In this document: one piece after another, positions 23,782 through 32,674 of the stretch
Numbering within the stretch: the stretch's first letter is position 1
How the letters are laid out: each line of letters begins with the position of its first letter
Assembly (NCBI RefSeq): GCF_028435365.1
Contig: NZ_JAGTJJ010000001.1
Location: 682,001 to 746,000, forward strand
DNA length: 64,000 bases
Source of the DNA: Polyangium jinanense
GTDB taxonomy: Bacteria; Myxococcota; Polyangia; Polyangiales; Polyangiaceae
Direction of reading: 5' to 3'
Position numbers and translations under genes: made by a program
The notes under the pieces: model-generated
Database searches by the model: none
What the model was told of the DNA's origin: nothing
What the model saw: only the letters and a program-made list of their open reading frames with translations

Positions 23782-25176
23782 TTACGTCGCGAGGCGCGAG
23801 AGGCAACGCTCGATCGCCGCGAGGATCGCGCCTTCGTCCTTCGCCTCCGCCCCGAGCGCATCGAACGAGGTTGCGTCGATTTCCGCGGGGAGATGTGCGG
23901 CGGGGTTTGCGCGCATCTTTTCGTGAATCACTTGCGCCGCGTGCCCCGTGGCCGCGATCGGCAGGACGACGAGGCCTTGCGTTTTCGCGATCTCGAACTC
24001 TTCCAGCACCCCGGGCGCGGGCGCGCCGCGCCGCAATCCTCCGATGACGATCATCACGCCCGCCTGCGCGAGCAGGTCCTCGCGTGATTTTCGCTTCCAC
24101 GCCTCCAGCGACGCGCCGGGCGGGACCACCTCGCGGACCGGGCGCACCACGAGCCGCCTCGAAATGGCCGCAGCCGTTCGTCCGTCGAGCGCCTCGACGA
24201 GCCCCGTGACCGCGGCGCTGCCCACGACGCGCCCGAGCCCCGTCACGAGCCTGAGGTTCCTCGCGCCCACGATGCGCCCGACGCCACGCGCGATCGTCGT
24301 GACGAACGCGCGCTCCTTTTCGTCCCCGTCCTCGGGAAAACTGCCCGATACGAACACGCTGCGCTGCGCCCGACGCCGCTCCAGCTTGCGCAGGACGTTC
24401 GTGATCTCGGCATAGTCGTTCACGACGAGCGCACGAATGCCATACCGGTTCAGATCCATGACGTGGTGATCGAACCGCTGCGCGTCGTACGGATCCGAGG
24501 GGCGCTTCAGGATCGCGTAATGCCGGCGCGCGCCGTCCTCGAACGATCGGCGCAGCACGGAAAGGACGTGTCCGAGGTTCGGGTCCGTGAAGCTCAATCC
24601 GAGGAACAAGAAGGTGCGCGTCGTGAGGTCGGTCCCGAGGAGCTCCAAAAATCCCGGTCGCGCGCGGGGATACAGCTCGTAATCGTCTTTCGTCAGGACG
24701 ATCTCGGACGGTTGCGAGGCCGTGCCGTGCATCTTGAAGAGCACCGCGTCGGCCTCGGGGTCCGAGGTCGTCAGGTCCACGCTGCGGGATTTCACGTCGA
24801 AAGACTTGCCCGCCTGCCGCCACGCGCCTTCGAGGATCTCGTCATAATTGGTGGTCCAGACATGGCCGATGGGGAGCCTTGCCAGGATGCGGTGGTTGTC
24901 CGGGATCCCCACCTCCCGATCGAATGTGCGTCGGACGAGGGATTCGAGGTACGAACGGCTGCCGGCTTGGCGATTGACGTAAAACTGGGCGAGGAGGACG
25001 AGGTCGTGCTCTTTGCCCACGTCGAGCCCGATCTCGCGCGCCATGCCGTCGAGCAGCTTGCCCCAGCCGGGCAAGCCCGCGGCCATCGACAAACCCGCGC
25101 CGACGAAGAGGGCCGCGCTCCCGCGTTCGAGGGCGTCGACGTAATCTCGCAGGAAATCGGTGAGGCCCTGATCCAT
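23782..25176 (-). CDS. SIR2-STALD protein, Thoeris ThsA-like NADase
   Basis: A 464-residue protein, close to the usual ThsA length. Residues about 15-265 are a SIR2 domain: FVGAGLSMAAGLPGW (24-38), TTNYDEIL with Asn110, FKMHGT with His150, and FLGLSFTDPNL (191-201). Asn110 and His150 match the NAD-cleaving pair of ThsA. Residues about 272-464 are a SLOG/STALD domain: SVFVSGSFPEDGDEKERAF, LRLVTGLGRVVGSAAVTGLV, RLVVRPVREV, AGVMIVIGGL and GVLEEFEIAKTQGLVVLPIA. In Thoeris the STALD domain binds cyclic ADP-ribose isomers made by the TIR protein ThsB and switches on NAD depletion. No TIR gene is in the window. Start ATG 25176 has AAGGAG 7 nt upstream. Divergent from the SLOG-phosphorylase gene, 85 bp between. 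Defence role is inferred. Confidence 0.85.
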   Translation of the reverse strand: MDQGLTDFLRDYVDALERGSAALFVGAGLSMAAGLPGWGKLLDGMAREIGLDVGKEHDLVLLAQFYVNRQAGSRSYLESLVRRTFDREVGIPDNHRILARLPIGHVWTTNYDEILEGAWRQAGKSFDVKSRSVDLTTSDPEADAVLFKMHGTASQPSEIVLTKDDYELYPRARPGFLELLGTDLTTRTFLFLGLSFTDPNLGHVLSVLRRSFEDGARRHYAILKRPSDPYDAQRFDHHVMDLNRYGIRALVVNDYAEITNVLRKLERRRAQRSVFVSGSFPEDGDEKERAFVTTIARGVGRIVGARNLRLVTGLGRVVGSAAVTGLVEALDGRTAAAISRRLVVRPVREVVPPGASLEAWKRKSREDLLAQAGVMIVIGGLRRGAPAPGVLEEFEIAKTQGLVVLPIAATGHAAQVIHEKMRANPAAHLPAEIDATSFDALGAEAKDEGAILAAIERCLSRLAT

Positions 25177-25244
25177 GCTCCGGCTCCTTCGCGCCCGGCC
25201 CGCGCCGCGCGGCTCTCTCGAGCGTACACCCGAGGCGCCGCGCC

Positions 25245-25253
25245 TGGTAGACT
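25245..25253 (+). promoter_or_regulatory. Extended -10 before the SLOG-phosphorylase gene
   Basis: TGG-TAGACT; the -10 (25248-25253) ends 8 nt before ATG 25262. The only -35 candidate at 17 bp is TACACC (25225-25230), which is poor. In the same 85-bp region the minus strand has TG-TACGCT (25221-25226) as a weak candidate for the SIR2 gene, so the two promoters may overlap. Confidence 0.4.
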
Positions 25254-25261
25254 CCGCCTTC

Positions 25262-26737
25262 ATGAGTGACGCCGCAGAGGGGCAGGAGATGTGGGTGCAG
25301 GTCGCGGGCACGGGTTCGCGAAAAGCGCCGTTGCCCAGGACGGAGGAGCTCACGGCGCAGGCGATCGGGCGGGCGCTGGCGCAGAGCGGCGCAGGGCTCG
25401 TGACGTGCGGCTGGAACGGCGTGGACAAGGCCGCGACGATGGCCTTCGCCGGTGAGCTGCAAGCTCTTGGGCTCCCGCTCTCCACGCGCCTCAAGCAAAT
25501 CGTCCCGCGCCCCGATGAGCCCGCCTTTTTCGGCGGGGACGTGGTTTACGTGGAGAAAGGTGTGCCCGAATGGGTCGAAAGCGTCCGGCGCGCGCAAGCC
25601 GTGGTGCTCATCGGCGGCATCAGCGGTACGTACAAGACCTATCAAACCGCGCGCAATGAGCAGGTGCCCGTCTTTCCGCTGCCGTCCACGGGCGGCGACG
25701 CGAAGAAGGCATTCGACGAGATCATGGCCGATTTCGAGGGCACAGGCCTCTACCGGCGTGTGACGCGGGCGCAGCTCGCCGCGCTCGATACGCCGATTGC
25801 CACGCGCGAGGCGGCCGACGACGTCGCCGAGCGGCTGCTCGATCTCATCACGGAGGAGCTTTCGGGCCGGAAGCCCGTCACCGCCACGGATCGTCCGAAG
25901 GGGCCGCGGGAGCGCAAGAGCGCGTCGAAAACGAAGCCCGAGCGGGTCGATTTTTTGCTGGTGACGGCGCTGCCCGAGGAACGCGACGCGCTCTTGCGAC
26001 GCCTGCCCGGCTTCGAGCGGGTCGTGCCGCGCAAGGACGACGTGCACGTCTACTTCCGGGCCACGTTGCCCGTCACGGACGGCTCGGGCAGCTATCGAAT
26101 CGTGGTGCTGCCGCTGCTCGGAATGGGCCGCGTGAATGCGGCGACGGCGACGAGCGAGGCGATCAAGCGCTGGCGGCCGCGGCACGTGGTGCTCGTGGGG
26201 ATCGCGGGGGGCGTCGCGGCGCACCGCGTCTCGCTCGGGGATCTTTTGATCTCGGACCAGGTCGTCGATTACGAGCTGCAAAAGCTCACGGAGCAGGGGA
26301 TCGAGGTGCGATGGTCGGTGCACAAAGCATCACGGCGGCTCTACGCGGCGGCGCTGAACGTGCTCGGCGACGCGTGGACGAAGAGCCTCCTGGTGCCGCG
26401 TCCGGGCGAGGGCGCGCCGAGGATCCACCTCGGGCCGATCGCGTCGGGCGACAAGGTCGTCGCGGTCGAGCGAGTGCTCACGGAGTATCGAAGCGTGTGG
26501 CCAACGATGATCGGCGTGGAGATGGAGGCCGCGGGCGTGGCGAGCGCGTGCTTCGCGGCGGCGCGTCAGCCGGAGTTCTTCATGGTGCGCGGCGTGTCGG
26601 ACCTCGCCGACGAGCAAAAGAACACGCCGCGCGTGCAAGAGTTTCGAGCGTATGCGTGTGATGTGGCCGCGAGTTACACGGTGGAGCTCTTGAAGAGCCA
26701 CCCGATTCCGTTTTTGAAGAGCAAAGAGCGCGAATGA
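25262..26737 (+). CDS. SLOG domain fused to nucleoside phosphorylase/MTA-SAH nucleosidase domain
   Basis: A 491-residue two-domain protein. Residues about 8-165 are a SLOG-type Rossmann domain: WVQVAGTGSRKAPLP, GAGLVTCGWNGVDKAA and AQAVVLIGGISGTYKT (GGxxGT nucleotide loop). After a basic linker (about 205-226) residues 228-480 are a PNP/MTAN fold: VDFLLVTALPEERDAL, GIAGGV (313-318), GPIASGDKVV (391-400), VEMEAAGVASAC with Glu420/Glu422, and RGVSDLAD with Asp447 as the catalytic acid. All active-site motifs look intact. Enzymes of this fold split purine nucleosides or methylthioadenosine; related domains act as ATP nucleosidases in Detocs and as CBASS effectors. It is divergent from the SIR2-STALD gene. 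A paired defence function is inferred. Confidence 0.85.
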   Translation: MSDAAEGQEMWVQVAGTGSRKAPLPRTEELTAQAIGRALAQSGAGLVTCGWNGVDKAATMAFAGELQALGLPLSTRLKQIVPRPDEPAFFGGDVVYVEKGVPEWVESVRRAQAVVLIGGISGTYKTYQTARNEQVPVFPLPSTGGDAKKAFDEIMADFEGTGLYRRVTRAQLAALDTPIATREAADDVAERLLDLITEELSGRKPVTATDRPKGPRERKSASKTKPERVDFLLVTALPEERDALLRRLPGFERVVPRKDDVHVYFRATLPVTDGSGSYRIVVLPLLGMGRVNAATATSEAIKRWRPRHVVLVGIAGGVAAHRVSLGDLLISDQVVDYELQKLTEQGIEVRWSVHKASRRLYAAALNVLGDAWTKSLLVPRPGEGAPRIHLGPIASGDKVVAVERVLTEYRSVWPTMIGVEMEAAGVASACFAAARQPEFFMVRGVSDLADEQKNTPRVQEFRAYACDVAASYTVELLKSHPIPFLKSKERE

Positions 26738-26738
26738 A

Positions 26739-27455
26739 TCACTTCGGCTCGAGCTTCACGCCGTGCAGGACGTTCCGCTTCTTGTCGACCTCCTCCAGAA
26801 GATCGGAGTCGATGAGCAGGTGCGCCTGCATGCTGTCTTCTTCGCTGTTCCAGAGCTTGCCCGCGAACGAGATGCGGCCCGCGCTGTCCGTGTCGAGCCA
26901 GTAATTGCCGCTCGCGTCGTCGCTGGCCACCGCCCCGGGGCCTGCGAGATCAGCATTACTGTCATTGCCCGGGAACGGGTTCGGCGGCTGCGCGAACTGC
27001 TGGCCGAGCAGGTTTGTCACGTTCCGCTCGAACGGCGACGCGGGCGAAGGATCAAGCGCGAGCGGGCGCAGGAAATTGCGATCATCCATCGCGAGGCGCG
27101 AGCCCTTCACGGTGAAGACGAGCGAGGTACCCGGCTCGAAGCTCACGGCGAGCGCGCGCGGGCCGACCTTCACGGCGACGCCCGGGGTCTTCGCCGGAAT
27201 CACGACCTCCTCGATCTGCTTGCCCGAGATGAGGAGCAGTTTGTGGCCCGGCGTGATCTTGCGGCCGCCCGACTCGATCTCGCGGCGGAGCGTGATGCCG
27301 TGCGAGCTGTAGAACTGGAGGTTCTTGACCTCGTCGTCGGTGAGCCCGTGCTCGGTGCGGATCTCGTGGGTGAACGGGACGAGGCTCGCGCAGCCGGTGA
27401 GGCCCGCGAGGGCGACGGTGGCGAGGGACGCGAGGAAAGCAGGACGGGCGAGCAT
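26739..27455 (-). CDS. Lipoprotein of unknown function
   Basis: About 238 residues. Start ATG 27455 has GGAGG 8 nt upstream; the signal LARPAFLASLATVALAGLTG ends in the lipobox GLTGCAS. The mature part begins ASLVPFTHEIRTEHGLTDDE and has a beta-rich segment FYSSHGITLRREIESGG ... GHKLLLISGKQIEEVVIPA ... GVAVKVGPRALAVSFEPGTS, which is shared by several myxobacterial lipoproteins of about this size. No catalytic motif is seen. It is convergent with the SLOG-phosphorylase gene (1 nt apart) and divergent from the STAS-like gene. Confidence 0.7.
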   Translation of the reverse strand: MLARPAFLASLATVALAGLTGCASLVPFTHEIRTEHGLTDDEVKNLQFYSSHGITLRREIESGGRKITPGHKLLLISGKQIEEVVIPAKTPGVAVKVGPRALAVSFEPGTSLVFTVKGSRLAMDDRNFLRPLALDPSPASPFERNVTNLLGQQFAQPPNPFPGNDSNADLAGPGAVASDDASGNYWLDTDSAGRISFAGKLWNSEEDSMQAHLLIDSDLLEEVDKKRNVLHGVKLEPK

Positions 27456-27562
27456 CGGGATCCTCCGAGGAGAGCGCAGCGAGGGGCGGCTTTCAAGGGC
27501 CGGCATGCCCCGAGAACGTCGAGAGCCCAGCAAGACTTACAGGCGCGCCCCGAAGGTGTTCG

Positions 27563-27591
27563 TTGACGAGGTGAAGGCCGGGCGATATCCG
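27563..27591 (+). promoter_or_regulatory. Promoter of the STAS-like gene
   Basis: TTGACG (27563-27568), exactly 17 bp, then TATCCG (27586-27591). Expected transcript start near 27598, 12 nt before ATG 27610. This is one of the best sigma-70-like promoters in the window. Confidence 0.55.
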
Positions 27592-27609
27592 TGGACGTCC
27601 TCGCTACAA

Positions 27610-28056
27610 ATGTCGGGGAACGACGGCGGAGTAGCCTTGGAACACGACGCGCCGCGCATTTTCCGCATCGGCTCGGCCCATCGCGTGACCTTCGAGCCGC
27701 CCGACCTCGTGATGGTGTCGTGGGACGGCCCGATCGAGGCGGACGACATGGTGGCGGTCTTCGACGTGCTCGAAGAGGTCTCCGGGGGACGGCAAGTCCT
27801 GCTCTTGTGCGACGTGTCGCGCACGCCCGGCCCGACCATGCAGGCGCGGCAGCTCGCCGCGAACGACCGGCGCATGGTGCTGATGGGACCCCTGGCGATG
27901 GTCGGGACGAACTTCCAGGTCCGCGTCGTCGTGTCCATGCTGGAGACGGCCGCGCGACTGGTCCAGGGCAAGACCTCGCCCACGGCGTTCTTCGACGACG
28001 AGGCGAGCGCCCGCGCCTGGCTCGCCGCGCAACGCGCGTCGTTGCGCGCGACCTAA
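27610..28056 (+). CDS. SpoIIAA/STAS-like protein
   Basis: A 148-residue cytoplasmic protein resembling SpoIIAA-like/STAS domains: HRVTFEPPDLVMVSWDGPIE, ADDMVAVFDVLEEVSGGRQV, then LLLCDVSRTPGPTMQARQLA, followed by an alpha-beta half with VGTNFQVRVVVSMLETAARL and FFDDEASARAWLAAQ. The last part is typical of this myxobacterial family, where the final helix carries an A-R-A-W-L motif. The promoter at 27563-27591 makes ATG 27610 the best start; an open frame extends upstream but is not expected to be translated. Role unknown; STAS domains often bind partner regulators. It ends overlapping the convergent patatin gene by 4 nt. Confidence 0.7.
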   Translation: MSGNDGGVALEHDAPRIFRIGSAHRVTFEPPDLVMVSWDGPIEADDMVAVFDVLEEVSGGRQVLLLCDVSRTPGPTMQARQLAANDRRMVLMGPLAMVGTNFQVRVVVSMLETAARLVQGKTSPTAFFDDEASARAWLAAQRASLRAT

Positions 28057-29165
28057 GCCGCTTCCCAGCCGAGGCGCGCGACCACGCCGCGGCGCTTCTC
28101 CATCCACTCGGCGATGCGCTCGCGCGTCGTGCGGTAGGCGTATTCGAGGATGGCGCGGCGCGCGGCGAGGTTCGAAGGGTTGTGCAAGAAGAGCAGGACG
28201 TCCGTCGGCTCGGGTTCGAGCACGAGGACGTGCATGCCGGTCTTCTGCTGGATCTGCTCGACGTTCTGCGCGAGCCGCGCGTGCGTGCCGATGCGCATCG
28301 CCTGGTTCATCACCCAGAACAGGCCCTTGTCGCGCACGCTCTGCCGTACGCCGTGCCCCGTGGGGACGGCGCGGTGCGCGACGGAGACGGGCACCATAGG
28401 GTTCACGACGACCGCGAACTCGACGCCCGCCTCGGCCGCGACGTCGAGGTGCGCGACGTCGCCGAGCCCGCCGTCGATGTAGTGCCGATCCCCGATGCGG
28501 ATCGGCGAAAAGAAGGGCGGGAGCGCGAGCGTCGCGGCGCACGCAAGCGAGACCGGGATGTCCTCGTGCCCCTCGGCGCCGAAGAGGATGCGGTCGCCGC
28601 AGTCGACGTCGTACGTGGGGATGCGCAAGGGGCGCGGCATCGCGCGGAAGGCGTTCGGGATGCCGCGGCGGAGGAAAAACTCGGCGAGGAAACGCTCGTA
28701 GCGATCGAGCGTGAAGAAGCCCGCGGGCAGGGAGTCGGCGAGGCGATCGATCTGCTCCCACAGGTAGAGGTGGCTCGGCGCGGTGGGCGAGACGGCGTCG
28801 CGGCGCGACGAGAGGCGCGCGACGGCGTGGCGAATCGCGACCCACGACGTGGAGAGCGCGCGGCGCCACTCGTCGATGTCCATGCGGAAGACGTGGCTCC
28901 GTTCGAGCGGGAAGAAGTTGTCGACCGGATCGAGGAGCGCGCGGTAGAGGCGATCGACGGGGATGCCGCCGGCGAGCGCGGCTGCGACGCTCGCGCCGCT
29001 CGATTGCCCGAGGTAGAGGGAAAAACTCTGTCCGTCGACGCCTCGCACGCCGTCGGCGAGCGCGGCGAGCGCGCCGATCTGGTAGAGCGCGCCGGTCAGG
29101 CCTCCGCCGGGCAAGCAGAGGGCGGTCTTCGGAGGTTCGTGGGAGGAGCGGGGCGCGTCGTTCAC
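28053..29165 (-). CDS. Patatin-like phospholipase
   Basis: A 370-residue serine lipase. The oxyanion loop is CLPGGGLTGALYQIG (residues 17-31), the nucleophile elbow is GQSSG with Ser55, and the catalytic Asp is Asp231 in YIDGGLGD, so the Ser-Asp dyad is intact. The start is GTG 29165, overlapping the stop of the upstream CPBP gene (GTGA), so it is the third gene of the nadB operon. Bacterial patatins cleave membrane phospholipids or act as secreted effectors; with no signal peptide this one is probably cytoplasmic or peripheral on the inner membrane. Confidence 0.85.
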   Translation of the reverse strand: MNDAPRSSHEPPKTALCLPGGGLTGALYQIGALAALADGVRGVDGQSFSLYLGQSSGASVAAALAGGIPVDRLYRALLDPVDNFFPLERSHVFRMDIDEWRRALSTSWVAIRHAVARLSSRRDAVSPTAPSHLYLWEQIDRLADSLPAGFFTLDRYERFLAEFFLRRGIPNAFRAMPRPLRIPTYDVDCGDRILFGAEGHEDIPVSLACAATLALPPFFSPIRIGDRHYIDGGLGDVAHLDVAAEAGVEFAVVVNPMVPVSVAHRAVPTGHGVRQSVRDKGLFWVMNQAMRIGTHARLAQNVEQIQQKTGMHVLVLEPEPTDVLLFLHNPSNLAARRAILEYAYRTTRERIAEWMEKRRGVVARLGWEAA

Positions 29166-30037
29166 GCTTCGTCCTTTCCTCGGGCCTCGCGCGCCAGCTC
29201 GGACTTCTTTCCGAGGAGGTGAACGAGGAGCAGCAAGACGATGGTGGCGGCGGATCCGCCGATCGTCACGGAGAGCGGAATCGGCGTGTTGTCCGCGACG
29301 TCCGTGGGGGATCGCGAGTAGACGGATCCGAGGGTGATGCCGTTGAAGAGTCCGTGCATGATGAAGCTCGGCAAGAGCGAGCCGCTCGCGCTGCGGAGCA
29401 AACCGAGCGAGAAGCCGACGAGGCCGATGGGCAGGACGAGCTGCCACTCGAGGTGCGCGAACGCGAAGTAGGTGCTCGTCGCGAGGACCGTGCCGAGGGC
29501 GTCGTAGCGGCGGCGGAGCGGACGGAAGAGCGCGCCGCGGAAGAAGACCTCTTCGAGAAGCGGGCCGGCGAGCACGAGGATGACGAAGAAGAGGAAACGC
29601 TTCGGCACGCCGCCCGCGAGCTCCTCCTGGAGCATCTCCTCGCGCGGCTGCCCCGTGGGCCATCGCTTGACGATGAGGTCGTAGAGCGCGTTCGCCGGGA
29701 TCTGCACGGCGATGCCGAGCATTGCCGCGAGCGGGAAGAAGCCGCGGTGCGTGGCGCGCACGCCGAGGTAGTCGCGGATCGATTTGTCCGGCGCGTGGAG
29801 CTGCAGGATCAGGAAGAGCGCGCTCAGCGTGGCGACGAGCTGGCAGCCGAAGCTCGTGACGAGGTCGGTGCGCCCATCGCCGCCGCGGATCGAGCCGATG
29901 AACGCGAGGAAAAAGATGTAGACGAACGTCGTGCCGACCGCGAAGCCCGCGGCGGCGAGGTAGCTCATCGACCGCTCGCCGCCCTCGGGGCGCGGGAGGA
30001 GCGGGCTGCTCGGGCGTTCGTCCTCGTCCGGATCCAT
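29162..30037 (-). CDS. CPBP-family intramembrane metalloprotease
   Basis: A 291-residue protein with about seven membrane segments. Motif 1 is LEEVFFRG (Glu162, Glu163, Arg167), motif 2 is FAFAH with His195, motif 3 is FIMHGLFNG with His228 and Asn232, all conserved in CAAX-protease/bacteriocin-processing (Abi/CPBP) enzymes. Start ATG 30037 overlaps the nadB stop (TGATG). The family processes peptides or prenylated proteins in the membrane; its substrate here is unknown. Co-transcribed with nadB and the patatin gene. Confidence 0.88.
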   Translation of the reverse strand: MDPDEDERPSSPLLPRPEGGERSMSYLAAAGFAVGTTFVYIFFLAFIGSIRGGDGRTDLVTSFGCQLVATLSALFLILQLHAPDKSIRDYLGVRATHRGFFPLAAMLGIAVQIPANALYDLIVKRWPTGQPREEMLQEELAGGVPKRFLFFVILVLAGPLLEEVFFRGALFRPLRRRYDALGTVLATSTYFAFAHLEWQLVLPIGLVGFSLGLLRSASGSLLPSFIMHGLFNGITLGSVYSRSPTDVADNTPIPLSVTIGGSAATIVLLLLVHLLGKKSELAREARGKDEA

Positions 30038-31674
30038 CAACGACCTCGAAGATGGGGCACGACGCCCCGCTTGACCACCGTGTCCGCGGCGAACTTTTCG
30101 TTCGTCTGCGGATAATCGATCGTCGCGTGCAGCCCGCGGCTCTCGTGGCGCGCGGCCGCGCAGCCGACGATGAGCTCGGCGACGGTGGCGATGTTGCGGA
30201 GCTCGAGGAGGTCGCGCGTCACGAGGTGCCGCCAGTAATACTCGCGGATCTCGTCCTGCAAGAGGGCGATGCGGCGGGCGGCGCGGCGCAGGCGCGCGTT
30301 CGAGCGGACGATGCCGACGTAGTTCCACATGGTGCGGCGCAGCTCGTCCCAGTTGTGCGTCACGACGACCTCCTCGTCGCTCGGGACGGCGTCGCCGATC
30401 TGCCACTCGGGGACCTCGGGGAACGGGCTCTCTCCGAGCTCGCCGATCGTGCTCGCGAGGCGCACGGCGGCGCGGTGGCCAAAGACGAGGCCTTCGAGGA
30501 GCGAGTTCGAGGCGAGGCGGTTCGCGCCGTGGAGGCCCGTGCACGCGCACTCGCCGACGGCCCAGAGGCCGGGGATCGTGGTGCGGCCGTGGAGGTCGGT
30601 GCTGATGCCGCCGCAGAGGTAGTGCGCCGCGGGGACGACGGGGATCGGCTGCGAGGTGATGTCGATCCCGAAGCGCAGGCACTCGGCGTAGATCGTGGGG
30701 AAGTGGTCGCAGACGAAGCTCGCGGGCCTGTGCGTGATGTCGAGCAGGACGAACTCGCTGCCCGTGCGCTTCATCTCGAAGTCGATCGCGCGGGCGACGA
30801 TGTCGCGCGGGGCGAGCTCCTTGCGCGGATCGTGGTTCGCCATGAACGGCGTGCCGTCGGGCAAACGCAGGATCGCGCCCTCGCCGCGCAGCGCCTCCGT
30901 GATGAGAAAGCTCTTCGCCTGCGGGTGATAGAGGCAGGTCGGGTGGAACTGGTAGAACTCCATGTTCGCGATCTCGGCGCCTGCTCGGTACGCCATCGCG
31001 ATGCCGTCGCCCGTCGCGACGTCGGGGTTCGAGGTGTAGAGGTAGACCTTGCCCGCGCCGCCCGAGGCGAGGATCGTGGCGCGCGCGAGGTACGTCTCGA
31101 CGAGGTGGCTCTTCGCGTCGTCCTCGCCGTCCGAGCGCGTGGCCGTGTTGAGCACGTACGCGCCGACGCAGACGTCGGGGCCGCCGAAGCGCGACATGAC
31201 GATGAGGTCGATCGCCATGTGATGCTCGAGGATGCGGATGTTCGGGTGCGCGCGGCAGCGATCGAGGAGCGCACGCTCGACCTCGAATCCGGTCGCGTCC
31301 GCGACGTGCAGGACGCGGCGCGCGCTGTGCCCGCCCTCGCGGGCGAGGGCGATCGAGCCGTCTTTTTCGCGGTCGAAGCGCGCGCCGCGGTCCATGAGCT
31401 CGCGGATCCGATCGGGCCCCTCGCGCACGCAGATGTCGACCACGACCTCGTGGCAAAGGCCGGCGCCGGCGACGAGCGTGTCCTTGATGTGCGCGTCGAA
31501 GGTGTCCTCGGGCGAGATGACGGCGGCGATCCCGCCCTGCGCCCAGCGGGTGTTCGACTCCTCGCTGCTGCGTTTGGTGACGACCACGACCTCGCCGTGC
31601 TCGGCGATGTCGAGGGCGAAGGTCAGGCCAGCGATCCCGCTGCCGATGACGAGAAAATCGGTCGTGACGGCCAC
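30037..31674 (-). CDS. nadB: L-aspartate oxidase (NAD biosynthesis)
   Basis: Flavoenzyme that oxidises L-aspartate to iminoaspartate, the first step of de novo NAD synthesis. About 545 residues. The FAD-binding loop is DFLVIGSGIAGL near the N-terminus; other family marks are SSEESNTRWAQGGIAA, ASGGAGKVYLYTSNP, HPTCLY, ITEALRGEGAIL, and VGECACTGLHGANRLASNSL. The start chosen is GTG 31674 (MAVTTDFLVIGSG), because TGCTACCCT lies 7 nt upstream and the resulting N-terminus matches the family; ATG 31722 would add 16 residues. nadA and nadC are not in the window. First gene of an operon with CPBP and patatin genes; divergent from etfB. Confidence 0.92.
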   Translation of the reverse strand: MAVTTDFLVIGSGIAGLTFALDIAEHGEVVVVTKRSSEESNTRWAQGGIAAVISPEDTFDAHIKDTLVAGAGLCHEVVVDICVREGPDRIRELMDRGARFDREKDGSIALAREGGHSARRVLHVADATGFEVERALLDRCRAHPNIRILEHHMAIDLIVMSRFGGPDVCVGAYVLNTATRSDGEDDAKSHLVETYLARATILASGGAGKVYLYTSNPDVATGDGIAMAYRAGAEIANMEFYQFHPTCLYHPQAKSFLITEALRGEGAILRLPDGTPFMANHDPRKELAPRDIVARAIDFEMKRTGSEFVLLDITHRPASFVCDHFPTIYAECLRFGIDITSQPIPVVPAAHYLCGGISTDLHGRTTIPGLWAVGECACTGLHGANRLASNSLLEGLVFGHRAAVRLASTIGELGESPFPEVPEWQIGDAVPSDEEVVVTHNWDELRRTMWNYVGIVRSNARLRRAARRIALLQDEIREYYWRHLVTRDLLELRNIATVAELIVGCAAARHESRGLHATIDYPQTNEKFAADTVVKRGVVPHLRGR

Positions 31675-31795
31675 GGGCGGCAGGGTAGCAGGCTCCTTGA
31701 CGCACAACGACAACGCTGTCATGAGCCAGCCGCCCGACGGGCGCGCGCGTCCTGTTGGGCCCGACCCTTGGCCGTCGAAAGGAGCCTCCCGCACC

Positions 31796-32623
31796 GTGAA
31801 GATCCTCGTCCCCCTCAAGCGCGTCGCCGACCCGGACAACGCCAACAAGGTGAAGATCCCCGCCTCGGGAGAGAAGATCGACACCACCGGGCTCGAGTGG
31901 AAGCCGAACCCGTTCGACGAGTACGCCCTCGAGGCCGCCCTGCGGCTCACGGAAAACGGCACGCAGCCGAAGGTCCGTGCCGGCGAGGTCGTGGTGGTGA
32001 CGTTCGGCCCGAAGGAGACGGAGACGACGCTGCGCGCCGCGCTGGCGACAGGCGCCGATCGAGCGATCCGCGTGGACGCGTCCGACGACAAACTCGACGG
32101 TGATCTCGTGGCGCGTGCGCTTCGGGCGCTCGTCGAGAAGGAGAAGCCGGACGTCGTGCTGATGGGCAAGCAGGCGGTCGACGGCGATTCGAACCAGGTG
32201 GGGCAGATCCTCGCGGAGCTGCTCGACTGGCCGATGGCGACGTTCGCCGCGACGATCCGCGAAGAGGCGGGCGCGCTGCTCGTGGGCCGCGAGGTCGACG
32301 GCGGCGTGTCGACGCTGCGCGTGAAGCTGCCGGCCGTGGTGACGGTCGACCTGCGCATCGTGGCGCCGACGAGCGTGTACTCGTTGAAGACGCCGCAGAC
32401 CCACAAGTACAACGACGGCGTGCGCTTCGCGGCGCTGCCGGCGATCATGGCGGCGAAGAAGAAGCCGCTCGCCGAGGTGAAGCTCGCGGACCTCGCGCCG
32501 GATCAGGCGACGAAGGTGCTGTACCACGGCTTCGCGGCGCCCCCGGCGCGCAAGGCCGGCATCAAGGTCAAGGACGTGAGCGAGCTCGTCTCGAAGCTCA
32601 AGAACGAGGCGAAGGTCCTCTGA
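31796..32623 (+). CDS. etfB: Electron transfer flavoprotein beta subunit
   Basis: Cytoplasmic partner of EtfA, moving electrons from acyl-CoA and other dehydrogenases to ETF-quinone oxidoreductase. 275 residues from GTG 31796, with AAAGGAG at about 31778-31784. Family features are MKILVPLKRVADPDN at the start, NPFDEYALEAALRL, VVTFGPKETETTLRAALATG, LMGKQAVDGDSNQVGQILAE and LPAVVTVDLRI. The C-terminal recognition arm has KPLAEVKLADLA. etfA follows 51 nt later on the same strand. No acyl-CoA dehydrogenase gene is adjacent. Confidence 0.95.
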   Translation: MKILVPLKRVADPDNANKVKIPASGEKIDTTGLEWKPNPFDEYALEAALRLTENGTQPKVRAGEVVVVTFGPKETETTLRAALATGADRAIRVDASDDKLDGDLVARALRALVEKEKPDVVLMGKQAVDGDSNQVGQILAELLDWPMATFAATIREEAGALLVGREVDGGVSTLRVKLPAVVTVDLRIVAPTSVYSLKTPQTHKYNDGVRFAALPAIMAAKKKPLAEVKLADLAPDQATKVLYHGFAAPPARKAGIKVKDVSELVSKLKNEAKVL

Positions 32624-32674
32624 GGACTTCCCTAGGCACAAGACAAACCCCCATTTCGGAGAAGAGGAATCAGA

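Noticed and set aside
23782..26737. Complete classical Thoeris operon
   Set aside because: No TIR-domain (ThsB) gene is found within the window; only the ThsA-like protein is present, so the classical name was not given.
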